The position numbers were made by a program, and so were the translations under genes. From positions 3,634,833 through 3,674,049 of the forward strand of contig NZ_HG322951.1 in the NCBI RefSeq assembly GCF_000455325.1: 39,217 bases of DNA. Direction: 5' to 3'. Of the stretch, positions 1 to 5,903 are shown piece after piece (the stretch's first letter is position 1; each line of letters opens with the position of its first letter). The notes below the pieces were generated by a model. That model saw nothing but the letters and a program-made list of their open reading frames with translations, made no database searches and was not told the origin of the DNA. This stretch comes from Mycolicibacterium septicum DSM 44393. GTDB taxonomy: Bacteria > Actinomycetota > Actinomycetes > Mycobacteriales > Mycobacteriaceae.

Positions 1-1
1 C

Positions 2-337
2 ATCGATTCCCGCGGCCGGTTCCCCGGCCGCTACCGGGTCGAGGTGCTGTCCAACCTGAGCCGCGTGTGCTCGCGCGTGCGGATGCACGGCGCCACCGGG
101 GTGGACCTCGCCTATGTGGCCGCCGGGATCCTGGGCGGGGCCATCAGTTTCGGGCACCACATCTGGGACCATGCCGCCGGCGTGGCGCTGGTCCGGGCCG
201 CCGGGGGCATCGTGACGGACCTGGCCGGCGACCCGTGGACGGCCGAGTCCAAGTCGGCGCTGGCCGCCGCGCCCGGCGTGCACGAACGCATGCTGGAAAT
301 CGTGAAATCCGCTGGCAATCCGGAGGACTACCTGTGA
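2..337 (+). CDS. impA: Inositol monophosphatase family protein ImpA, 3' part
   Basis: The open frame enters from the left edge and ends at TGA 335-337, so only the last 111 residues or so are present. The family hydrolyses inositol-1-phosphate or related sugar phosphates using magnesium. The visible part carries the second family signature, IWDHAAGVALVRAAGG, which contains the W-D-x-A-A-G metal-binding aspartate, and the usual C-terminal helix. The stop overlaps the GTG of hisF (GTGA), so the two are translationally coupled. impA directly before hisF and hisI is the mycobacterial his-cluster order, which is why I prefer impA to the other IMPase paralogues (suhB, cysQ). A role as histidinol-phosphate phosphatase is possible from context but cannot be shown from this fragment. 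Confidence 0.85.
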   Translation: MDSRGRFPGRYRVEVLSNLSRVCSRVRMHGATGVDLAYVAAGILGGAISFGHHIWDHAAGVALVRAAGGIVTDLAGDPWTAESKSALAAAPGVHERMLEIVKSAGNPEDYL

Positions 338-1119
338 GCACCATCAGTGACGTGGCAACGAGGGTCATCCCGTGCCTCGACGTCGACGCCGGCCGGGTGG
401 TCAAGGGGGTCAACTTCGAGAACCTGCGCGACGCGGGCGATCCCGTCGAATTGGCGGCCGTCTACGACGCCGAGGGTGCCGACGAGTTGACCTTCCTCGA
501 CGTGACCGCCTCCTCGTCGGGCCGGGCCACCATGCTCGAGGTGGTCAAGCGCACCGCCGAGCAGGTGTTCATCCCGCTGACCGTCGGTGGCGGCGTGCGC
601 GCGGTCGAGGATGTCGACGTGCTGCTTCGTGCCGGCGCCGACAAGGTGTCGGTCAACACCGCCGCGATCGCCCGGCCCGAACTGCTGGCCGAGGTGGCCC
701 GCCAGTTCGGTTCGCAGTGCATCGTGCTCAGCGTGGATGCCCGCACCGTGCCGGCCGGTGAGCAGCCCACCCCGTCGGGGTGGGAGGTCACCACCCACGG
801 CGGGCGCCGCGGCACCGGAATCGACGCGATCGAGTGGGCCGCCCGGGGCGCCGAACTCGGGGTGGGCGAGATCCTGCTGAACTCGATGGACCGTGACGGC
901 ACCAAGGCCGGATTCGACCTGCCGATGCTGCGCGCGGTCCGCGCCGCGGTGCATGTCCCGGTGATCGCCAGCGGTGGCGCCGGTGCGGTGGCCGATTTCG
1001 CTCCTGCCGTGCAGGCGGGCGCGGATGCGGTGCTGGCCGCCAGCGTCTTCCACTTCGGGGAGATGACCATCGGCCAGGTGAAGGCCGCGATGGCGGCCGA
1101 AGGGATCATCGTCCGATGA
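334..1119 (+). CDS. hisF: Imidazole glycerol phosphate synthase cyclase subunit HisF
   Basis: HisF takes ammonia from the HisH glutaminase and converts PRFAR to imidazole glycerol phosphate and AICAR, the fifth step of histidine synthesis, in the cytoplasm. The 261-residue product is a (beta-alpha)8 barrel of normal length. Catalytic Asp16 is in VIPCLDVD and Asp135 in VLSVDAR, equivalent to D11 and D130 of the Thermotoga enzyme. Phosphate-binding loops are visible as VGGGVR (84-89) and ASGGAG (212-217), with SMDRDGT near 185. The GTG at 334 is chosen because it overlaps the impA stop and because the protein then begins just before the first barrel strand; the longer upstream frame is an impA shadow. 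The gene ends in an ATGA overlap with hisI. Confidence 0.97.
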   Translation: MSTISDVATRVIPCLDVDAGRVVKGVNFENLRDAGDPVELAAVYDAEGADELTFLDVTASSSGRATMLEVVKRTAEQVFIPLTVGGGVRAVEDVDVLLRAGADKVSVNTAAIARPELLAEVARQFGSQCIVLSVDARTVPAGEQPTPSGWEVTTHGGRRGTGIDAIEWAARGAELGVGEILLNSMDRDGTKAGFDLPMLRAVRAAVHVPVIASGGAGAVADFAPAVQAGADAVLAASVFHFGEMTIGQVKAAMAAEGIIVR

Positions 1120-1466
1120 GCGCTCTCGACCCGGCGATCGCGGCACGCTTGAAGCGCAACGCCGATGGGCTGTTCAGCGCCGTGGCGCAGGAGCGGGGGA
1201 CCGGTCAGGTGCTGATGGTCGCCTGGATGGACGACGACGCACTGGCCCGCACCCTGGAAACCCGTGAAGCCACGTACTTTTCGCGCTCGCGCGGCGAGCA
1301 GTGGGTCAAGGGCCTGACGTCGGGCCACACCCAGTATGTGCACTCGGTTCGCCTGGACTGCGACGGGGACACCGTGTTGCTGGAGGTCGATCAGACCGGT
1401 GCTGCCTGCCACACCGGCGCGCACACCTGCTTCGACGCGGATCAGTTGCTGGCACCTGAGCCGTAG
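1116..1466 (+). CDS. hisI: Phosphoribosyl-AMP cyclohydrolase HisI
   Basis: HisI opens the adenine ring of phosphoribosyl-AMP to give ProFAR, the third histidine step. The 116-residue protein is the stand-alone cyclohydrolase; the HisE pyrophosphohydrolase is not fused, as expected in mycobacteria. The metal sites are visible: Asp81, Asp83 and Asp85 with Cys82 in the RLDCDGD motif, plus Cys98 and Cys105 in ACHTGAHTC, the zinc ligands of the dimer. The core motif SRSRGEQWVKG is at 56-66. The start ATG overlaps the hisF stop (ATGA at 1116-1119). It is the last gene of the his cluster; a hairpin follows at 1485-1516. Confidence 0.97.
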   Translation: MSALDPAIAARLKRNADGLFSAVAQERGTGQVLMVAWMDDDALARTLETREATYFSRSRGEQWVKGLTSGHTQYVHSVRLDCDGDTVLLEVDQTGAACHTGAHTCFDADQLLAPEP

Positions 1467-1484
1467 GTTCATCGAGACGGTACT

Positions 1485-1516
1485 CAGGGACAGAACCAGG
1501 CAGGTTTTTGTCCCTG
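1485..1516 (+). terminator. Hairpin after hisI, probable terminator
   Basis: CAGGGACA (1485-1492) pairs perfectly with TGTCCCTG (1509-1516), and AACC/GGTT inside the loop can extend the stem around AGGCA. A run of five T lies within the 3' side of the loop rather than after the stem, so it is not a textbook intrinsic terminator. Its place at the end of the his cluster and before a separately promoted gene supports a terminator role. Confidence 0.4.
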
Positions 1517-1586
1517 GCTGCAGTCTCGGTGATGGTCGAAGCTGCCGCACCGCGTTGCGGTGTCCGAAGTTGTCGGTGTCATCGGC

Positions 1587-1592
1587 AACAAT
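1587..1592 (+). promoter_or_regulatory. Candidate -10 box for a leaderless mamA transcript
   Basis: AACAAT ends six bases before the GTG at 1599. This spacing puts the transcription start at or next to the start codon, as in the many leaderless mycobacterial mRNAs. The hexamer is a weak match to TANNNT and no clear -35 is seen. It supports GTG 1599 over the in-frame GTG at 1560. Confidence 0.3.
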
Positions 1593-1598
1593 TGCGGG

Positions 1599-3221
1599 GT
1601 GACTGACACCGCCGCGAGCCGCAAAGCGCGCGGTGCGTTCTTCACCCCACCCGAGATCACGCGTTACCTGACCCGGTGGGCAATCCGGTCGGCCGATGAC
1701 GAGGTCTTCGAGCCCGCGGCCGGAGAGGCCGCTTTCGTGGTCGAGGCGGTTACCCGACTGGTCGAATTGGGTGTTGCCCAGCCGAGGGTCGACGGGGTGG
1801 AACTTCACGCGGCCAGTGCGGCCACTGCCCGCAAGCGCGTCGCCGCCGCGGGCGGCACGGCCCGCATCAGGACAGCCGACTTCTTCACGGTCGAGCCGCG
1901 CGCCGAATACAGCGCGGTGATCGGCAACCCGCCCTACATCCGCTATCAGGAGTTCCGGGGCGCGACCCGGGCGCAGTCGCGCCGGGCCGCGCTCAAGGCC
2001 GGGGTCACGCTGTCGGGGCTGGCATCGAGTTGGGCGGCGTTCACCGTGCACGCCGCGTTGTTCCTGCGGCCGGGAGGCCGGCTGGCGCTGGTACTGCCCG
2101 CCGAGCTGCTCAGCGTGAACTACGCCGCTGCGGTGCGGAAGTTCTTGTTCGACCGCTTCGCGAACGTCGAGCTGGTGATGTTCGACGAGCAGGTGTTCCC
2201 CGAGGCGGAAGCGGACGTGGTGCTGCTCCTCGCCGACGGCTATGGGGGCGGCCCAACAAGTCACGCTGTCATCCACCGCGCTCGCAATGCGTCCTCGCTG
2301 ACATCTGAACTCGCCCAACGGCGTTGGTCACCGCGCGATCCTGCAGACAAATGGGTCAGCGGCCTGATCGGTAACGCGCCGGTGGACGCGATCCACGGTC
2401 TGCACGACGCCGGGCACTTCTCCTTGCTGGAGACCTGGGGCGACACCACGCTGGGCATGGTGACCGGCAACAACAGCTTCTTCGCACTGTCCCCGGAACG
2501 GGTGCATGAACTCGGGCTGCGGCCCTCCGACCTGCTGCCGTTATCGCCGCCCGGCAGCGCCCATCTGCGCGGCCTCACCCTGTCCGCCGAGCAGTTGGCC
2601 AAGTTGGGGGAGGACGGTCGGTCGATCCACTTATTCCGTCCGACCGGGACGCCATCTGCTACCGCGCAGCGCTACATCGACGCCGGTCACGCCGCCGGGG
2701 TGCATCTGGCCTACAAGTGCCGGGTGCGCCGGCCCTGGTACCTGGTGCCCCTGGTGAATCCGGCTGACCTGCTGCTGACCTGTATGAACGCCGACACCCC
2801 GCGGCTGGTCACCAACCGGGCCAAGGCGCATCACCTCAACTCGGTGCACGGCGTCTACCTGCGCGACGAGGTGCGGACACTGGGCCGCGACCTGCTCGGG
2901 CTGGCCGCGCTGAACTCGGTGACGGTGCTGCACGCCGAGATCGTCGGCCGCTCCTACGGCGGCGGCATCCTGAAGATCGAACCCCGCGAGGCCGACCGGT
3001 GGCTGGTCCCGTCACCGGATCTGGTGGCGGCCCGAGCCGACCAGCTGCGGGCGGTCCGCCGGCGGATCGGATCGCTGCTGGAGCGGGGCCGGCTGCTCGA
3101 GGCGACCCGCATCGTCGACGACGCGTTGGGGCTGGCGACCCGAATCGCCCTGGAACCCGTTCGGACCGCGCGCGATTCATTGGCGACACGCCGGACGGTA
3201 AGGTCTCGGCGTGCCCGCTGA
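1599..3221 (+). CDS. mamA: N6-adenine DNA methyltransferase, MamA-like
   Basis: This protein methylates adenine in DNA using S-adenosylmethionine. About 540 residues from GTG 1599 (553 if the in-frame GTG at 1560 is used). The N-terminal ARGAFFTPPEITRYLTRWA is the usual lead-in of gamma-class methylases. The cofactor loop is seen as VFEPAAGEAAF and the catalytic motif IV as IGNPPYIRYQEF, the NPPY of N6-adenine enzymes. The C-terminal half is a target-recognition region. Length and gene context match MamA (M. tuberculosis Rv3263), which from memory modifies CTGGAG and affects promoter activity; in M. smegmatis the orthologue lies after the his genes beside a predicted nuclease. The next gene overlaps its 3' end by 11 nt. 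The MamA assignment is from recall of family and position; the methylase call is firm. Confidence 0.8.
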   Translation: MTDTAASRKARGAFFTPPEITRYLTRWAIRSADDEVFEPAAGEAAFVVEAVTRLVELGVAQPRVDGVELHAASAATARKRVAAAGGTARIRTADFFTVEPRAEYSAVIGNPPYIRYQEFRGATRAQSRRAALKAGVTLSGLASSWAAFTVHAALFLRPGGRLALVLPAELLSVNYAAAVRKFLFDRFANVELVMFDEQVFPEAEADVVLLLADGYGGGPTSHAVIHRARNASSLTSELAQRRWSPRDPADKWVSGLIGNAPVDAIHGLHDAGHFSLLETWGDTTLGMVTGNNSFFALSPERVHELGLRPSDLLPLSPPGSAHLRGLTLSAEQLAKLGEDGRSIHLFRPTGTPSATAQRYIDAGHAAGVHLAYKCRVRRPWYLVPLVNPADLLLTCMNADTPRLVTNRAKAHHLNSVHGVYLRDEVRTLGRDLLGLAALNSVTVLHAEIVGRSYGGGILKIEPREADRWLVPSPDLVAARADQLRAVRRRIGSLLERGRLLEATRIVDDALGLATRIALEPVRTARDSLATRRTVRSRRAR

Positions 3222-4206
3222 ACCGTCGACCAAGGCCACCGCGTGGGCCATCTTCGACCGGATCGTGGCCGACGCGGCACCCGACGGCGTGCACACCAAC
3301 CCCTGGGTGCGGGTGGCCGGCGAGTTGAGCTTCGTTCCGGATTTCCGGGTGCTGCGCAAGCTGCTCGGGGTGCCGTTGTTCCTCGATGCGCCGTCGACGA
3401 CCGGGGTTCCGGCGCTGGCTCTGGACGTGTGGTTGGCCTATGAGTTGCGGCGCGCCGGTTTCGATCCGGATGCGGTGTGGCCCAGGGCGACAGATCCGCG
3501 GATCATGCCCAGCGCCATCGCCAGCCTGCTTGAGGCGCTGCCGCAAAAAGAACGGCACCTCATCGAGCAACGGCTGAAGCGGTCGATGAAAGGCGTCGCC
3601 GCGTCGAGCGCCAGCGTGCTGGGCAAGCACTACATGAAACAGGTCGACGTGGTGATGTCGGACTGGGACACCGGTCCGGAATTGCTGATCAGCACCAAAC
3701 GGATGGATTCCAGCTTCGGCAAGAACGCCGCCAACCGGGTCGAGGAAAGCTACGGCGACGCCAAGAATCTGCGGCTGCGCCACCCGCTGTCGGCGCTCGG
3801 ATTCGTCTACGGCCTGCGCTCGACGATCCTGAGCACCGAACCGGACAAGGCCGAGTGGCTCATCGACCTGCTGGGCAAGCTCGGCACCGAGGACGACGCG
3901 TATCACGCGGTGGCGCTGGTGATGATCGATTACGACGTCGAGGTCAGCGAGACCGCCGACGAGGAAGTCGACAGTGTCGAAAAGGCCGAGCCGGACGCGC
4001 TGTTCGAGATCGTCGATGTCGCCACGGCGGCCGTCGACGAGGCACTGGCGGCGCTGCCCGACATCGCGATCCGGCACGACGTTGTCCCGCCCGCGTTGCA
4101 ACCGTCGCGGTTCCTGGCAACCATGGTCAACCGCGTCATCGACACCACACCGGTGACCCGGCACCGTGAGGCGCGCCGCCGGCGCAATGCTGCCGCCGAC
4201 GGCTGA
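3211..4206 (+). CDS. Probable type II restriction endonuclease partner of the MamA-like methylase
   Basis: 331 residues, starting at GTG 3211 inside the last codons of the methylase, so the two are co-translated. The N-terminal half is helical without a motif I recognise. Around residues 141-163 the order is Asp146, Asp151, Asp153, Glu157 and Lys163 in MSDWDTGPELLISTKRM, which looks like a PD-(D/E)xK core (acidic residues followed by a hydrophobic strand ending in Lys). The stretch NRVEESYGDAKNLRLRHPL follows. The C-terminal third is acidic. Overlap with a DNA methylase and this core suggest the cognate nuclease of a restriction-modification system; if the methylase is MamA the expected site would be CTGGAG. 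Function is inferred; an orphan or inactive nuclease cannot be excluded. Confidence 0.65.
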   Translation: MPAEPSTKATAWAIFDRIVADAAPDGVHTNPWVRVAGELSFVPDFRVLRKLLGVPLFLDAPSTTGVPALALDVWLAYELRRAGFDPDAVWPRATDPRIMPSAIASLLEALPQKERHLIEQRLKRSMKGVAASSASVLGKHYMKQVDVVMSDWDTGPELLISTKRMDSSFGKNAANRVEESYGDAKNLRLRHPLSALGFVYGLRSTILSTEPDKAEWLIDLLGKLGTEDDAYHAVALVMIDYDVEVSETADEEVDSVEKAEPDALFEIVDVATAAVDEALAALPDIAIRHDVVPPALQPSRFLATMVNRVIDTTPVTRHREARRRRNAAADG

Positions 4207-4223
4207 CGGAATCGTCGAAATCA

Positions 4224-4264
4224 ACGCAGAGGTCGCAGATTCGCGTCGCGAACGACCTCTGCGT
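4224..4264. terminator. Composite bidirectional terminator with two nested palindromes
   Basis: ACGCAGAGGTCG (4224-4235) is perfectly complementary to CGACCTCTGCGT (4253-4264). The space between contains a second palindrome, TTCGCG-T-CGCGAA (4240-4252), separated from the outer stem by only CAGA on one side. The RNA can form a 12-bp stem topped by a further stem of up to 6 bp. It lies between the converging nuclease gene (ends 4206) and ABC ATPase gene (ends 4281), so it can stop transcription from both sides. Confidence 0.85.
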
Positions 4265-4280
4265 CACACTCGCTGAAGAG

Positions 4281-5078
4281 CTACAGCACCCTCGAGCTGG
4301 CCTTGGCTCGCGCGCTCCATCTGCCGTCCTGGAACCCGACCACCACGGGATGGGCGAACGCTTCGCTGACGTGCTCGGTGTTGACGACGTCGTGGGCCGG
4401 GCCGCTGGCCACCGTGCGGCCCTGCGCGATCAGCAGGGCGTGCGTGGTGCTGGTGGGCAGTTCCTCGAGGTGGTGGGTGACCAGGATCGAGGCCATGTCG
4501 GGATGTGAGTCATCCAGGGTGTCAAGCGTTTCCAGCAGCTGCTCGCGGGCCGCCACGTCCAGGCCGGTGGTCGGTTCGTCCAGCAGCAACAGCCGCGGGT
4601 CGGCGATCAGTGCCCGCGCGATCAAGGTGCGGCCGCGCTCGCCCTGGGACAACGTCGGCCAGATCGCGTCGGCACGGGCCGACAGCCCCACGGTGTCGAT
4701 GAGCTCCTCGGCCCGGCGCACCTGCTCGGCGGTGGGGGTCCAGTGTGCTGCGATGTCGATGGTGGCGGTGATGCCGGTGAGCACCACCTCGCGCACGGTC
4801 AGCGGGTACTGCAGGCGGTGCCGGGGATTGACGTGACCGATGGAGCGGCGCAGCACGGCCAGGTCGGTACGGCCCATCTGGCCGCCGAGCACCTGCACGG
4901 TCCCCGACGTCGGAAACGTCACGGCCGCGCAGAAACCGAGCAGTGTGCTCTTGCCGGCGCCATTGGGTCCCAAGAGTGCCCAGTGCTCACCGGACTGCAC
5001 GGTCAGTGAGATGCCGTCGATGATCTGCTTGCCGTCACGGCGAAAGGTCACATCGGTGATGTCGAGGACCGGGGTCAT
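4281..5078 (-). CDS. Soluble ABC ATPase, ModF/PhrA/YlmA type
   Basis: 265 residues with a complete nucleotide-binding domain and no membrane segment. Walker A is GPNGAGKST (37-45), the signature loop is LSQGERGR (glutamine in place of the usual first glycine of LSGGQ), Walker B is LLLLDEPTTGLD, and the H-loop is LVTHHLEEL. The overall pattern resembles the soluble ATPases of COG1119 (YlmA, PhrA, half of ModF) more than a nutrient importer subunit. Start ATG at 5078 overlaps the stop of the GntR regulator (ATGA), so the two form an operon. No permease gene is nearby, so it either serves a distant transporter or acts without one. Substrate unknown. Confidence 0.8.
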   Translation of the reverse strand: MTPVLDITDVTFRRDGKQIIDGISLTVQSGEHWALLGPNGAGKSTLLGFCAAVTFPTSGTVQVLGGQMGRTDLAVLRRSIGHVNPRHRLQYPLTVREVVLTGITATIDIAAHWTPTAEQVRRAEELIDTVGLSARADAIWPTLSQGERGRTLIARALIADPRLLLLDEPTTGLDVAAREQLLETLDTLDDSHPDMASILVTHHLEELPTSTTHALLIAQGRTVASGPAHDVVNTEHVSEAFAHPVVVGFQDGRWSARAKASSRVL

Positions 5079-5746
5079 GCGAAATTCTCCTTCAATGAGC
5101 TCAAATGGGTTCTGCTGGCGGCCGCGGCGGCCTCGGGATCGCGGGCGACGATCGCGTCGGCCAGCTGCTGGTGCAGGTCGTGATCGCAGGGTTCGGAGGC
5201 GATCGGGCGGATCTTGAGCATGTCGATCATCGCCAGCCGCAGCCGGGGGAGGAACGCGTCGAACAACTGGATCAGCACCTCGTTGTGGGCCGCGGCGATC
5301 ACCGTGCGGTGAAACGCCATGTCCGCGTCGACGTGATCGGGTACCGACTGTCCCACCACACCGCGGGCGGCCAGGGTGCGACGGATCGCTCGTAGGTCGG
5401 CGGGGGTACGCCGGGCGGCGGCCAGGGCGGCGGCCTCGGCTTCGATGGCGATACGCGCCTCTATCACCGACACGATGGTGGCGCGGCGCAGCACGGTGTC
5501 CCAGTCCTCGGTGGCGTCCAGTGCGGTCACGAAGACCCCGGCGCCCTGGCGGCTCTCCAGCACGCCCTTGCCGGACAGTTCGCGGATCGCTTCGCGCAGG
5601 GTGGAGCGGCCGACACCGAGCTGGGCGGCCAGTGTGGTCTCGCCGGGAAGCCGATGGCCCAGCGGCCATTCACCCTGGCGGATGCGCGTCAGGAGAAGCT
5701 GGGCGGTCTGGGCCGCCAGCGGGTGACGCTGAACTTGGGACGTCAT
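5075..5746 (-). CDS. GntR-family regulator, FadR subfamily with FCD domain
   Basis: 223 residues. The winged helix-turn-helix spans about residues 10-75: the family pattern LPGETTLAAQLGVGRSTLRE (33-52) is followed by AIRELSGKGVLESRQGAGVFV. The C-terminal FCD ligand domain shows the usual metal-site order: Asp and His in DADMAFH, His in DHDLHQQL and His in RTHL. FadR-type regulators bind small acids, sugars or amino-acid derivatives and often control neighbours. It is the first gene of a two-gene operon with the ABC ATPase and is divergent from leuA; the predicted -10 boxes of the two transcripts overlap (5776-5783), so it probably regulates itself and perhaps leuA. ATG 5746 gives a normal-length N-terminus; longer starts would run into the leader. 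Confidence 0.85.
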   Translation of the reverse strand: MTSQVQRHPLAAQTAQLLLTRIRQGEWPLGHRLPGETTLAAQLGVGRSTLREAIRELSGKGVLESRQGAGVFVTALDATEDWDTVLRRATIVSVIEARIAIEAEAAALAAARRTPADLRAIRRTLAARGVVGQSVPDHVDADMAFHRTVIAAAHNEVLIQLFDAFLPRLRLAMIDMLKIRPIASEPCDHDLHQQLADAIVARDPEAAAAASRTHLSSLKENFA

Positions 5747-5754
5747 CACAACCT

Positions 5755-5788
5755 GTCTACTTGTCTGAGGAGTTGTGTATAGTCTACT
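5755..5788. promoter_or_regulatory. Overlapping divergent promoters of gntR and leuA with candidate operator
   Basis: TATAGT at 5778-5783 (plus strand) is a good -10 box, placed so that transcription would start at about 5790-5793. On the minus strand TATACA (5781 to 5776) is a good -10 for the gntR gene. Direct repeats GTCTACT at 5755-5761 and 5782-5788 flank the region, and GTATAGTCTAC (5777-5787) is a partial palindrome of the GTA-N5-TAC kind. These could be the FadR-type regulator's sites. The -10 boxes are seen; operator function is inferred. Confidence 0.5.
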
Positions 5789-5792
5789 CATC

Positions 5793-5834
5793 ATGACGCG
5801 CGTCCTGCTCCTTAGCCGCCGCGGCGGGGCCTGA
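5793..5834 (+). CDS. leuL: leu leader peptide (13 aa, three consecutive leucine codons)
   Basis: A short frame reading MTRVLLLSRRGGA lies between the predicted leuA promoter and leuA. Leu codons CTG, CTC and CTT sit together at 5805-5813. No Shine-Dalgarno sequence precedes the ATG, but the -10 box at 5778-5783 puts the transcription start within about three bases of it, so the leader peptide itself is probably translated from a leaderless end. Leucine leader peptides before leuA are known from actinobacteria (predicted leu attenuators). Scarce leucyl-tRNA would stall the ribosome on the Leu codons and alter the downstream RNA fold. Confidence 0.75.
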   Translation: MTRVLLLSRRGGA

Positions 5835-5876
5835 ATCGACCGGCCCCCTGCCGTGGGGCTGTGTCGCGCCGGTCGA
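5823..5876 (+). promoter_or_regulatory. Candidate leucine attenuator with mutually exclusive hairpins
   Basis: Two folds compete. Fold A: TCGACCGG (5836-5843) pairs with CCGGTCGA (5869-5876), with a further inner stem GCCCC/GGGGC (5843-5847 with 5855-5859; base 5843 can be used only once). Fold B: GGCGGGGCC (5823-5831), at the end of the leader peptide frame, pairs with GGCCCCCTGCC (5842-5852) with a two-base bulge. A ribosome finishing or stalling in the leader would decide whether 5823-5831 is free. No T-run follows, so whether fold A stops transcription or hides the leuA start region cannot be decided here. Confidence 0.55.
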
Positions 5877-5903
5877 ACCTCCCATCCGACCGAAAGCGCC
5901 CTC

